A stretch of DNA of 64,000 bases, from contig NZ_JANHLE010000001.1 of the NCBI RefSeq assembly GCF_028682475.1, positions 62,001-126,000 of the forward strand. Reading direction: 5' to 3'. The notes under the pieces are model-generated. The model was not told where the DNA came from, did no database searches, and worked only from the letters and a program-made list of their open reading frames with translations. Both the position numbers and the translations under genes were made by a program. Each line of letters opens with the position of its first letter. The stretch's first letter is position 1. This DNA is from Pseudomonas putida (GTDB lineage: Bacteria > Pseudomonadota > Gammaproteobacteria > Pseudomonadales > Pseudomonadaceae). Positions 9,407 through 18,580 of this stretch are shown in pieces.

Positions 9407-10273
9407 TCAACTGTCCAGCCGATGCAGGACGGCTTGCTGGTCAAAAGGTTGATAACGCGATTGCCGGTCACGATTGACCTTGATCAGCGCAACATTCGGA
9501 TCGCGGGGCAGAAACAGTCGCCCACCGATCGCCACCAGGTGGTCGAGCAGGCGTTCTTTTTCATCAATCAGGCATTCCGGGTTGCGGTCAAAGGCCGTGG
9601 TCAGATCAAGGGTGAGCCACTGCAGCGCAGGTACCAGGTCGCCGGCGAAGATCAACGGACCACCGGGCATCTGGATTTCCGGTAACAATTGCCCCGGGGT
9701 GTAACCGTCGCTGAGATGAAAATGCCAGCCATCACCCAACACGTCGTTGGCGTGCTCATCCAGCAGGCACAAACGTCCACTGCTTTGCAGCTGGCTGACG
9801 ATCTGTGCCACAAACAGGGTTCGGTCCCGCGGGTGCGGTTGGTTGGCGCGGATCCAGTGCTGGCGGCCAACCAGGTAACGGGCAGCCGGGAACAACAGCC
9901 GCGGACAATCACCGTCGCTGACCGCCCGACGCACGTCCGGCGCAAGCATCGCATGCAGGTGCGTGAGCACCACGGCGTGTATCTGCCCTTCTGCCACCCC
10001 CAGATGCGCCAGACTGTCGAGCAGGCCCTGCGTTGGGCGCTGACAGCGGCAGGAGGCTGGCAACGGTGCCAACAACGCCTCGGCGCCCGCCATCACCAGG
10101 ATATTCACCCCGTCTTGTTGCACCAGCAAAACCCGTGATGCCATCTCGACCTGATTGTCACTGTCAGGGCTCAACCACTCGCTCCAGGCGCGCCGCGGCG
10201 TGGTCCCGAACAGCGCGCCGCCATCGAGCTTGCGCGGCCTGCCGGTCACTGAAAATAGCTTGCGATACACCAC
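9407..10273 (-). CDS. MBL-fold hydrolase-like protein with degraded metal motifs
   Basis: About 288 residues with a metallo-beta-lactamase fold. The expected HxHxDH block reads [10 protein letters not shown], so the second metal-site Asp and His are missing; the usual GHTPGH block reads DGYTPGQ, losing another His. The later FAGDLVP block is kept. I infer loss or change of metal catalysis. No good ATG start is visible; a GTG at 10273 or 10270 behind AGAGAGG is likelier than the ATG at 10312. It lies 26 bases upstream of etfB on the same strand and may be co-transcribed. Confidence 0.65.
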   Translation of the reverse strand: MVYRKLFSVTGRPRKLDGGALFGTTPRRAWSEWLSPDSDNQVEMASRVLLVQQDGVNILVMAGAEALLAPLPASCRCQRPTQGLLDSLAHLGVAEGQIHAVVLTHLHAMLAPDVRRAVSDGDCPRLLFPAARYLVGRQHWIRANQPHPRDRTLFVAQIVSQLQSSGRLCLLDEHANDVLGDGWHFHLSDGYTPGQLLPEIQMPGGPLIFAGDLVPALQWLTLDLTTAFDRNPECLIDEKERLLDHLVAIGGRLFLPRDPNVALIKVNRDRQSRYQPFDQQAVLHRLDS

Positions 10274-10608
10274 ATCCACCTCTCTGCATGCACGTGCAGC
10301 CACTTTATGCAAAGAAAGGTGAAAGGTACCCCTCCCGTGATGGGTGGTCTGGGCATTTGAATGTCAGGGGGGCTGTCGCCGTACGGCTCTATCAGTCGCA
10401 GCGCTGCGGTACAAAAAAACAATGACCAGTAATGCGCACTACGCCCGGCGCGGCTATACACTGCGACCAATGCCGCTTACCTGGCTGAGCCTTGTACGAA
10501 TATTCGTCGTTGAAATTGAAGCGTGACAGTTGGCACATATACCCCCTGGGAACTTCTACCAGGCTGCGATGTCTGCAGTAAAATTCGATTCATCTACATG
10601 GAGGTACG
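10274..10608. other. intergenic region with divergent promoters
   Basis: About 335 bases between the MBL-like gene (minus) and the autoinducer-binding gene (plus). Apart from the weak lux-box-like dyad at 10545-10563, I see no RNA gene or repeat. Short open frames here have no ribosome-binding site or family resemblance. Confidence 0.45.
10545..10563. promoter_or_regulatory. possible lux-box-like dyad
   Basis: CCTGG-N9-CCAGG centred at 10554, 46 bases before the ATG of the autoinducer-binding gene. The arms are perfect but short, and the spacing differs by one base from the usual Pseudomonas las/rhl box, so this is weak. Confidence 0.2.
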
Positions 10609-11145
10609 ATGAACAACCGGACATCAGTGCAACAGCAGTGCCTGCTCGACTTGCCTCATCTACTCGAGCGCCTGCCGTTGCACATAAAAAAGTTAGGGTT
10701 TCACTTCTTCGCATTTACCTATATCAGCCCTAGCCGATGCGATAACACGAGCAACTACCCTGAGTCCTGGTTCAAGCACTACGACCGGCAAGGCTATGCC
10801 GCTCGGGACCCGGTCCCCGTTTATTGCAAGAGGTCCAGTGTTCCCTTGCTGTGGAGCCTTGCAACCTACAACGACACACCCGATATCTGGGCACTGGCCC
10901 AGGCCTGCGGTCTATGCCACGGCTGGGTTCAGCCCATCCATGGCGAACAAGCGCAGAGCAGCTTGAGTATCCTGCGCCCAGACACCAGCGTCTCGACCCA
11001 GGAGCTTTACCAGAAAGCGGCACAAGTAATGTGGCTGGGTGAACAGTTGCACCGGGCCTCAATTGAATTTTTCGCCCAGCAGCACCCCAATCGCAACCCC
11101 GGCGCACCGAAATTGTTTGGGGTGATACCCAAGGACGAGGGGTAA
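10609..11145 (+). CDS. stand-alone autoinducer-binding-domain protein (LuxR type without HTH)
   Basis: 178 residues matching only the N-terminal acyl-homoserine-lactone-binding domain of LuxR-type regulators: FAFTYISP, then YPESWFKHYDRQGYAARDPV (about 46-65), with the W/Y/D/P pattern of the ligand pocket, and a central W in LLWS. No helix-turn-helix follows; the frame ends after GVIPKDEG and the next gene's stop is 38 bases on. GGAGG precedes the ATG. Truncated LuxR proteins such as TrlR of Ti plasmids act by forming inactive heterodimers, so I infer a quorum-sensing modulator or ligand sink. No luxI gene is nearby. Confidence 0.7.
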   Translation: MNNRTSVQQQCLLDLPHLLERLPLHIKKLGFHFFAFTYISPSRCDNTSNYPESWFKHYDRQGYAARDPVPVYCKRSSVPLLWSLATYNDTPDIWALAQACGLCHGWVQPIHGEQAQSSLSILRPDTSVSTQELYQKAAQVMWLGEQLHRASIEFFAQQHPNRNPGAPKLFGVIPKDEG

Positions 11146-11182
11146 TTCCCTATCGCCTGCAACCTTCACCCTGCCCTGGTTT

Positions 11183-14100
11183 TCACTGCAGAGCGCTGGC
11201 GGAGTGCCCCGCTGCCGGGCGCAACAATGCTAGCGTGAGTTCAAGACTCAACGCCTGCTGAGCCTCCAGCCATGCGTCCCGAACGCGATTGACCTGCGCT
11301 ATACGCTCACCTTCGGGAACTGTTTGCGCCGCCATCAACTCGGCAGTGCGCTCATGAAATGGCACATTGAGCGCATCGAAACGTGGCCGCTGCGCGCTTG
11401 ACAGATGCTCCTGCCAGAACGCCCGGGCCACCAGTGAATGTGCCAGACGCTCCGGAGTTTCAGCCGCCTGCACCCGGGCTTGGGCACGTGCGATGCGCTG
11501 GCTGTCCAACCCGGCCACTTCGCCGAACAACATATCGCTAGGCTGCGCCGGCAGATCGAGGACGTCGCGCAGGGCCAGACGGTAGGCCAGAACGACCTCG
11601 ATCTCATCCGGATCACTCCCCGAAGCCCGCCGGGCCTGAATGTCCTCCAGTGCAATACGATCGACTTCGTCCAGGCGCCATAACTGTCGTCCCAGATGAA
11701 GCAGCGCATCCTGCGGGTTATCCGCCGTAAACTGCGCCCGCCACACCAACATGTGCAACTCCAGGTTGCTGAACCTCAAGGTAACACTGTCTTGACAGGT
11801 CAGGTCGCGGGTGACTTGTACCATCAGTTCATTGCGCAGGCCGGCATGCTCGTTCATCGCCCTGATCATGGTGAACACCCGGTTGGCCAGGGCTTGGCCG
11901 CCGCGCTGGAAATCGGCGGTTTCCAGCAGTCGCCCCAGCAAGTCGAAAAAGTCGCTTGTTCCCGGTATGTTTTCCAAGTCCTCCCAGTACGCCGACAACT
12001 CGTCTCGCATCAGGCTATCGGCCGCATCGAGCCAGCGCTGGCGAGTAGTCACCAAGGCTTCGGCACCAACGCCATGAGGCTGATTTCCACCTGCATCCAA
12101 CAGCGATGCCTGCAAGCGTAGGGCTTCTTGGGCAGACAACGGATTGTCCGCGAGCATGACAATGCGTCTGAGCCATGGCGCAGATTGATAGAACTGTTCC
12201 GGCAACTCAGTGATCTGATTTTCGCGCAGGTCGGCCAACAGCAGGTCAGGACAAGCCATCAGGGCATTTGGCAGCCCGCTGATCTGCGTTTGACGCAAAT
12301 GCAAACGGCGCAACCTGTACAACCTGCTCAGAGAAAAAGCACGCCCCAATGGATTGAAGGACAGATTGATGTACTCAAGGGATTCACAATTGGAGAGGAC
12401 CATAGCCTGCGGTACATCGAGCGCGATCTGATTGTTGAACAGATCCAGCTCCCGCAAGTGTTCGAATTGCCCCAGGTTGGGCGGCACCCGGGTCAGCCGA
12501 TTACCGGGAGCTTCCAGTACCCGCAGGTTAGTGAACGCCCGTGTGAAACCATCGGGCAACTCCTGCAGCCCCATCCCCAACAGTGCCAGCTCATAAACGT
12601 GGTTAAAGCTGACCTGCGCCGGCAGCTCAGGCAAAGCCCCGATCTCCGCGCCGTACAAGGTGAAGCGATAGTTCACATTATGTGCACTGCTACTGGGCCC
12701 AGCGCTTGCCGTGCGCTGCCAGCAATTGACCAGAGACTCCATGAAGTATTGGCGGTCATCTCGCACCCCGGGATTATCGGGCTCACTTGACCAATGTTGC
12801 AGAGTGCGGTTCAGTGTTTCCAGTTCCTGGCCAAGCCTGGCCAGTTCAGTTTCGACGCGTACACCCGAATCCTGCACATCGCGCATCCAGGCAACGACCT
12901 GCGCATCGGTAAAGCTTGGGTATATCGCGCGAACCATGGCGAATAACGACTGTGGCCTGCCCCGCCGCGAACGGCCCGCGGCACCGCGACCGCTCAGCGG
13001 ATAGCCGATCCGGCCATCGTCCAGGCGCTGCGGCACGTGGAACCAGCCAGTGCCCTCGCGCCTGCTCAGCAGCGTTGAGGCCTCCTGGCGCCGCTGCAAT
13101 GCCTGGCGTGCGAGCAGCACGCGCAGGTTATGCGCAAAGGGCTCAGCAATGCCCATGGCGTCACGTTGACTATCGTCATACGCCATGGCCATGACCTCGA
13201 ACAACTCCCCCGGATCGCCGACGAGCGAATCGTGCGCATCCAGCAGCTGGAACGCTCCATTGTGATGGATCAAGCCAAAAGATTGGCTGCCTTCCCCGGT
13301 CAATAGCAGCTCGGGCCCCTGCGCGTAGCCTTCGACCAGACGCCAGTGTACGCCTGTGGCTCCAGGCAGATGCTTGAGCATTCCCAGAGCGACACGCGCC
13401 ATATCGGCATTTTGCGGCGTATCGATCAACAATGCCTCATAAGCCCTGGCCAGGCGAATCTGCCGGGCACAGGCTCTGGCAGCCTCGGCCAGACGCAGCG
13501 GTACCCTCCCGGTGTCGAGCAACCGCTGGCGATCAGTAGCGCCGGCGCTACGCAGTAATACCTCTGCCGCTCTGATGTGCAGGTGCGGAAACATCCGGCG
13601 AAATGTCTCGATACCCGGCCCAACACTGTCCTGCATGCTGTCATACAAGCGCTGAAACAGATGCCGACGCTGGACCCAGGCCAGCTCTGCCAGGTGCTGA
13701 TCGGACAATCCGCCAGCACCCGACAGGCCCTGAGCATGGTGCAGAACGGTGATGTCCTCGACCGCCTCGCCGCTGCGCAAACCGTCAATCACCGCGCGAA
13801 TCCTGCGGTCCAGCCTGATACGCATCACACTGTCCAGCAACTGCGCAGAGGGCGCTTGTGCATAGACATGCAAGCCCCGCAGATAATCGGCGCCCAGGCC
13901 ATGTACGCTCAGCGCTTGATCGATTTGCTCAGCATCAAGCTCACGGAAAACCCCGCCCAAGCGGCGGAACATGCGATGAGTATCGTCCCACTCGGCCGGT
14001 TGCTCGCTCCACAAGCGCCAGGCACCGGCACCGTTGTGACGCAACAGCGGACTGTGACCGTCTCTGGGCAGCAGTTGCCACTGGTTATCTGCGGCCCGCT

Positions 14101-15736
14101 CGACCACGGCATAATGGTGACCGTCCATCTCGATCCACGCCTGCCCGGCGAGCCGATGTACGCCCAGCGCGTCAGGCGCTGCTTGAGACACTGGCGCTGC
14201 TTGAGACACTGGCGCAGCCCTGCGAAAGGGCGTCAGGTCCTGGTTCCACAGCGCTGTTGTGCCATCCTCCAGCTGGGCTGGCAGCAAAGCATCCACCACC
14301 GTTGAGCGCGTCCACAGCCTGCGCGCCACACTGACACCGGCGGCCGTAGCAGCAATTACTGCAAGATCGATGGCGACATTCAGCAAATGGTCGAAGGCTT
14401 CGCTGCTATCGCCCTCCTTCCAGGCCTCGACGCCATGGTAGACCTCGCCCAGCAACTGCCAGGCGGTGACCGCCAGCAACGCCGCACCGATGACCGGTAC
14501 GAAGAACCCGGCCAGGTTGAGCAACGCCCACCCTTCGGCGGCCAGACGCTGGTCGTGTTGACGCTGGACTTCACGATCCAGTTCGGCCACCGGCATCGCG
14601 ATCATCGCCGCGTCGTCCTTGATCTGGCGGATACGTGCCTCAGCCAGTTTCTCGAACAAGGGCCGCCGATAAGCGAGCAGGTGTTCTTCGAGGTCAATAT
14701 TGGCCCAGATCGCCAGATCCGCGTAGGCAGGGATCACCACCGAGAAAAAACGCTGGCTGTCGCGCCGCCGTACAAAGCGGCTGAAAAAGCGCTGATACTG
14801 GCTTGAGCGCAGGCGCCGGCCCAGTTCATTGGCGAGGTAACGCAGGTTTTTGCAGATACTCCAGGGCCCGTTCGGATCGCCGGGTATATGCACCAGCACC
14901 TGCTTGGTAGTGTTGCGCAGCAAGCCTTCATCGAAAACGTGGAGCACGACAATCTGCTCCAGCCTGCAGCCGAGCAGGCTCAGTTGCATGGCCACCACAG
15001 GATCGCCATCGAGGCGCGGCAAACGATCCGTCTTGCACAGCCCGACCACCAGTTGCAGTTCGCTCTCGCTTAGTACGCCCTTGAGCCTGGCTTCATAGGC
15101 ATCAGTCAGCATGCCGTAGCGATGCGAACGGGCCAACAACCCCGCGACGTTATCGGCGGTGCCCGACCCGGCTTGCGGCTGGAGGACACTGTCCAGATGG
15201 CGTTGATACTGTCCCCCCACGTCGGTGTCACGGCACAGCCTGGCAAACTCGATGGCACTGGGCGGCTTGATATTGCCTACCCGAGCGCTGCTCAATCGAT
15301 TGCCCTTTGGCTGCCCGCCAGCCACGCATTGATCGGCGGTGAAATTGCGTAGCGCCGCCTCGAGCAGTGGAATTTCTTCATACACAACTTCGGTGAGATG
15401 AGCGCCGACGGGCTGTTGATTGATCACCGGCTCCCGGTGCCCGACGATAAAACTCCACCTTCGTACGTTGTAATCATCGGCGAAACGCTCTTTCAGGGCG
15501 TTTTCCAGCGTGGCGACAGCGAAACCGTCGATACTCTCAATTCGCGCCAACGCCTTGCTCAGCCGCTGACGGACAACCAGGCTCTGGCGCATCGCATCGC
15601 CAAGTGCGCTCAGCTGTTCGGCACTGGCCTTACGCAGCCAGGCCGGTAGGCGTTTACCGATGATGCTGTCTTGATAGGTTTGTTCTGCGGTGAGCGTGGC
15701 TGCGGTCGCGACGTCCTGACTGTGGCTGGTTTCCAT
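11183..15736 (-). CDS. giant leucine-rich-repeat protein with NEL E3 ubiquitin ligase domain
   Basis: 1517 residues. The N-terminal half resembles the dermonecrotic-toxin-like region of large Pseudomonas proteins, with hydrophobic segments at about 402-430 and 451-472. Leucine-rich repeats run over about 1070-1200 (NLRVLEAPGNRLTRVP, LRELDLFNNQ, LLLADLRENQITELP). A C-terminal NEL domain spans about 1235-1490. Its catalytic Cys-x-Asp is present at Cys1314 (DLTCQDSVTLRFSNLE), the motif of IpaH/SspH2 ligases. Known NEL enzymes ubiquitinate host proteins after secretion. No type III secretion genes or chaperone are nearby, so the delivery route is unknown. An exact 18-base tandem duplication at 14178-14213 duplicates the hexapeptide APVSQA. 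Confidence 0.82.
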   Translation of the reverse strand: METSHSQDVATAATLTAEQTYQDSIIGKRLPAWLRKASAEQLSALGDAMRQSLVVRQRLSKALARIESIDGFAVATLENALKERFADDYNVRRWSFIVGHREPVINQQPVGAHLTEVVYEEIPLLEAALRNFTADQCVAGGQPKGNRLSSARVGNIKPPSAIEFARLCRDTDVGGQYQRHLDSVLQPQAGSGTADNVAGLLARSHRYGMLTDAYEARLKGVLSESELQLVVGLCKTDRLPRLDGDPVVAMQLSLLGCRLEQIVVLHVFDEGLLRNTTKQVLVHIPGDPNGPWSICKNLRYLANELGRRLRSSQYQRFFSRFVRRRDSQRFFSVVIPAYADLAIWANIDLEEHLLAYRRPLFEKLAEARIRQIKDDAAMIAMPVAELDREVQRQHDQRLAAEGWALLNLAGFFVPVIGAALLAVTAWQLLGEVYHGVEAWKEGDSSEAFDHLLNVAIDLAVIAATAAGVSVARRLWTRSTVVDALLPAQLEDGTTALWNQDLTPFRRAAPVSQAAPVSQAAPDALGVHRLAGQAWIEMDGHHYAVVERAADNQWQLLPRDGHSPLLRHNGAGAWRLWSEQPAEWDDTHRMFRRLGGVFRELDAEQIDQALSVHGLGADYLRGLHVYAQAPSAQLLDSVMRIRLDRRIRAVIDGLRSGEAVEDITVLHHAQGLSGAGGLSDQHLAELAWVQRRHLFQRLYDSMQDSVGPGIETFRRMFPHLHIRAAEVLLRSAGATDRQRLLDTGRVPLRLAEAARACARQIRLARAYEALLIDTPQNADMARVALGMLKHLPGATGVHWRLVEGYAQGPELLLTGEGSQSFGLIHHNGAFQLLDAHDSLVGDPGELFEVMAMAYDDSQRDAMGIAEPFAHNLRVLLARQALQRRQEASTLLSRREGTGWFHVPQRLDDGRIGYPLSGRGAAGRSRRGRPQSLFAMVRAIYPSFTDAQVVAWMRDVQDSGVRVETELARLGQELETLNRTLQHWSSEPDNPGVRDDRQYFMESLVNCWQRTASAGPSSSAHNVNYRFTLYGAEIGALPELPAQVSFNHVYELALLGMGLQELPDGFTRAFTNLRVLEAPGNRLTRVPPNLGQFEHLRELDLFNNQIALDVPQAMVLSNCESLEYINLSFNPLGRAFSLSRLYRLRRLHLRQTQISGLPNALMACPDLLLADLRENQITELPEQFYQSAPWLRRIVMLADNPLSAQEALRLQASLLDAGGNQPHGVGAEALVTTRQRWLDAADSLMRDELSAYWEDLENIPGTSDFFDLLGRLLETADFQRGGQALANRVFTMIRAMNEHAGLRNELMVQVTRDLTCQDSVTLRFSNLELHMLVWRAQFTADNPQDALLHLGRQLWRLDEVDRIALEDIQARRASGSDPDEIEVVLAYRLALRDVLDLPAQPSDMLFGEVAGLDSQRIARAQARVQAAETPERLAHSLVARAFWQEHLSSAQRPRFDALNVPFHERTAELMAAQTVPEGERIAQVNRVRDAWLEAQQALSLELTLALLRPAAGHSASALQ

Positions 15737-15832
15737 GGCCTGTGCCTTCTGTAAGACTGAAAGCGCGAGCCTAAGCGTTGAGGGTTATCAGGCGTGCTTA
15801 GATAGCTACTACCCGGCAGGAGAGTCGCTCAC

Positions 15833-16717
15833 TCAACGGGTCGCCTGATTCCCCTGCACCCCATGGCCCGACGCCGCCACCGTGCCCTGACTCAACCGAT
15901 GCAGCTTGCTGGCCCGCTCCATGCGGGCGATCTTGAGGACAATCAGCAGCGTGCCTGCCATGCAGAACAAGGCGAGCCCGAGCAGTAACGAACGCTGTTC
16001 ACGCAGACCCTTTCTTACATGCTCCACGTAGCTCGGGTCCATGAAGAAGGAACAGATCTGGTCTAGCCGTGTTTCTGGCAAACCCTCGCGGATGAAGGGT
16101 TGCAGCGTCGTCGAAGCGCGACATTTTTCAACGGTCAGGAAGTCGTCGGCGAACCAGTCGAATTTGATGTCGTTCTCGGACAAATAGAAACCGGGGGCGT
16201 CTGGCGCATTCTTCAATGAGACCGCCAGGTATTTCTCCTCGGTGAGCGTAGGCAAGGGTGCCAGAACGAGTAGTAGCAAGATGAGCAGTGAGCCCCAGAG
16301 TTTGACCTTGAGGGGTGAAAAACGTTTGATCTTGAAGGCTGGAGCATTGAAGTCGCTCCAGTCGATGTAGCGGCGAGAGCGCCCGACATCGGCGGGTGCC
16401 AAGCGATTGGTGATGATCCACCGTTGCGCCAGCTCGGCGTCGCTCAATGTGCTGGCAGGAATGTTGAATTCATAGCGGAACAGCTCTACTTCGCGCATTT
16501 CCCTGCGCATCGTGTTGAGCTGTGGGTTGTTGTCGAATTCTGTCTTGCCACCAAAACTGCGCCAGATCAGGTCACGCAAGAAGAACAGCGACCCGGCACG
16601 GTTGTAGATGAACCAGAGCAACCAGACGAACAGGAGCACCGTGGCGATGCCGCCAAGCGAGGCGATTGACTCCGCGCTCCATGTCAGGGGGATGGTAGCT
16701 GGGGAAGGTGTTGTCAT
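15833..16717 (-). CDS. uncharacterised three-span membrane protein
   Basis: 294 residues. Hydrophobic spans lie near 20-40 (GGIATVLLFVWLLWFIYN), about 138-157 (LWGSLLILLLLVLAPLPT) and about 245-265 (LLLGLALFCMAGTLLIVLKI). Between spans two and three is a roughly 85-residue loop with cysteines at VEKCRAS and DQICSFF that could form a disulfide if periplasmic. It may belong to a DUF6216-like family, which I did not search. It lies about 95 bases upstream of the NEL gene on the same strand. Function unknown. Confidence 0.6.
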   Translation of the reverse strand: MTTPSPATIPLTWSAESIASLGGIATVLLFVWLLWFIYNRAGSLFFLRDLIWRSFGGKTEFDNNPQLNTMRREMREVELFRYEFNIPASTLSDAELAQRWIITNRLAPADVGRSRRYIDWSDFNAPAFKIKRFSPLKVKLWGSLLILLLLVLAPLPTLTEEKYLAVSLKNAPDAPGFYLSENDIKFDWFADDFLTVEKCRASTTLQPFIREGLPETRLDQICSFFMDPSYVEHVRKGLREQRSLLLGLALFCMAGTLLIVLKIARMERASKLHRLSQGTVAASGHGVQGNQATR

Positions 16718-16938
16718 GAACGATCCTTATTCGAACGGCTATGCAATACAGCTGGCCGCGGCAATGCGGCGAATCCGACTGCAAGAGAAAGAATCCGGAA
16801 TGATAAAAGAGGCGTTACAGGGTTGTCCGCAGCGAAAATTCTGAATGCGGTGTAGGAAAAGTGCAATCGGACCGCTGAGGCGCAGTGAGCCTCCTTGCAT
16901 CGCCCAGCTCGCGGATAATTTGAAACACAATCCAGCAC

Positions 16939-17670
16939 TCAGCCGGAAGCCGAAACCGGCTTGAACTCACCCGGGATGAACGTCTCTCTCTCCTTGCAAG
17001 AGGTTCCGATCTGAAGGTTCCGGTCCTTCAGGTATGGCTTGCCATCTGAATCAATCAGATAGAAAACCTCGTGCAAGTACTGTTTATCGTTCTGGACAAA
17101 GCAGCGGAAGGAAGTGTTATCCGGGAATGCCACCTTAAATTTGGAAAACAGCACGCTCTTGCCAATCCATTGATTGAACATTGGCCCATTGAAAGCGACA
17201 ACTTTCCAGAGGGTGGCGATATCAGCAAAATATTCCGCCTCGCTCTTCCCTGCGCAAGTACCGTGCTTTCGCCATTCGTGTTTGAACATATCTTGCGGGT
17301 TGACCGTCACCCGTTCGGCAATTTCTGGAATGAGCGAAATTTTCTCCAAGGTATCTTTTTCGATCTCGCATTCGGTCTTGTCTTCACAACTGGGCGCGGT
17401 ATTGCAGAACGCCGGATGCCGATTGGTTTTCTGTTCAGTACTGTTGTTGTAGGGCCATATCCCATGCACCAGGAATCTTGCAGGTGGACCATCGCAGCCT
17501 GACGTTTCGGGTTTCAATTTACAGAAACTTGGTTGCCAGGTAACAGCATAAATCAGGAAGTCGTAGGGAGTTGTACTCGGTGTGATCTCCTCGTTGGCAT
17601 CCAAGGCAAACACGCTGTGACTGACGGTGGTAAGAGCAAAAATTGCTGCGATGCCTGTTGAGAGTCTCAT
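16939..17670 (-). CDS. secreted ribonuclease T2 / RNase I family
   Basis: 243 residues with an N-terminal signal peptide (MRLSTGIAAIFALTTVSHSVFA). Both T2 active-site segments are visible: CAS I in FLVHGIWP and CAS II in FKHEWRKHGTC, giving the catalytic histidines. Several cysteines fit the disulfides of the family. It cleaves single-stranded RNA in the periplasm or outside the cell. The start at 17670 is chosen because AAAGGAG lies 8 bases upstream and it begins the signal peptide; the open frame extends 32 codons further without support. Confidence 0.88.
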   Translation of the reverse strand: MRLSTGIAAIFALTTVSHSVFALDANEEITPSTTPYDFLIYAVTWQPSFCKLKPETSGCDGPPARFLVHGIWPYNNSTEQKTNRHPAFCNTAPSCEDKTECEIEKDTLEKISLIPEIAERVTVNPQDMFKHEWRKHGTCAGKSEAEYFADIATLWKVVAFNGPMFNQWIGKSVLFSKFKVAFPDNTSFRCFVQNDKQYLHEVFYLIDSDGKPYLKDRNLQIGTSCKERETFIPGEFKPVSASG

Positions 17671-18039
17671 GCGACCTACTCCTTTGGGCTTGAGTTCAGC
17701 ACGCTCCCCTGAGCAAAATCGTAGAATCCGCTCAATGTGGCGCGAACGAAAATAGTACCGCGACAATCTCTAACAACATCTGAGTCAAGGCCTGAAGCTG
17801 TAATGACGCTACCGCCATGGAACAACGGCTGTCTACTGACAGAATTGATAGTTTCGCCAAAGGATGTATTTCATTACGCTGAAATCGGCAATGCCATGGC
17901 TCGCTCAGCTTCTGGGGTAAGGAAGGTGAGCTGGATGCTCTCGTTGGACTCGGTGCTTTTTCGCTAGTGGACTAGCGCGAGACCGATTCGGTCGGCATGC
18001 TGATATTGCTTTGATGTCCTGCCACGCCATCGAGAGGTT

Positions 18040-18072
18040 CCGGATTTCATGGGCTAGAAACGTCCGGATGCC
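18040..18072 (+). repeat. direct repeat, left copy
   Basis: ccggatttcatgg followed by ctagaaa and ccggatgcc. The same blocks in the same order and orientation occur at 29541-29585, where about 12 extra bases sit after the first block. The two copies bracket the Ig-like gene, the RHS gene and the integrase remnant. Confidence 0.6.
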
Positions 18073-18469
18073 TAACAGGGGTACTTGTACTTTCCAAGCA
18101 TCTCGAAATTGGAAGTGTCGTTTGCTGAACTCATTGGCCAGCCCCTTTGTTGAACAATCCGTGCTGCCTGATTAAGGCCAGTCACTGAACTCTAGTTAAC
18201 GTAGCAACTAGCGGCCAAACATTCGCTTACATCCAAACACTCGACAGGGAACCATCTCCCAGTACATCGTGATTTTCCGGCAGTACGCACTTAAGTGCGT
18301 GACTTGTTTAATGCCGACGAAAGCGATAGCGAATTTTGCTACAAACCCTCATCGGTGCGCCCTGTGCTGAAACAGCGCCGCAACTGACCACGCTGTTTGC
18401 AGTGTCATATCTGTGGAGGGAGCGCCGACAGTTGTTGGCTGCTGCAGGAAAGGTGCGTCTGTAAAACAT

Positions 18470-18496
18470 GATAACCAGGGCTTTGCCCTGGTTATC
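18470..18496 (-). terminator. perfect hairpin downstream of the Ig-like gene
   Basis: GATAACCAGGGC-TTT-GCCCTGGTTATC, a perfect 12-bp stem with a 3-base loop. It lies 85 bases past the stop of the minus-strand Ig-like gene. On that strand the stem is followed by ATGTTTTAC, a short T-run, so termination is plausible. Confidence 0.6.
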
Positions 18497-18580
18497 ACAA
18501 TCATCAGCGGCTGAAAGTCGGGCAGTGTTGAGCCGAAAGCCGGTTCAGGTCAGTTGCGGGATAACTTGCTTGGAGTTTCC

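Larger units (their letters stand above)
17671..18580. other. gene-free stretch at the left edge of the accessory island
   Basis: About 900 bases between RNase T2 and the Ig-like gene. It contains one copy of an imperfect direct repeat (18040-18072) and a strong hairpin (18470-18496). The short frames present lack ribosome-binding sites and family resemblance. The sequence is less GC-rich than its surroundings and may be decayed mobile DNA. Confidence 0.5.

Noticed and set aside
10530..10733. 67-codon plus-strand ORF overlapping the autoinducer-binding gene
   Set aside because: Out of frame with a well-supported gene that has a good Shine-Dalgarno.
16716..16844. Short plus-strand ORF beginning at the 5' end of the membrane-protein gene
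   Set aside because: Only 42 codons, overlaps the opposite gene's start, and has no ribosome-binding site or similarity.
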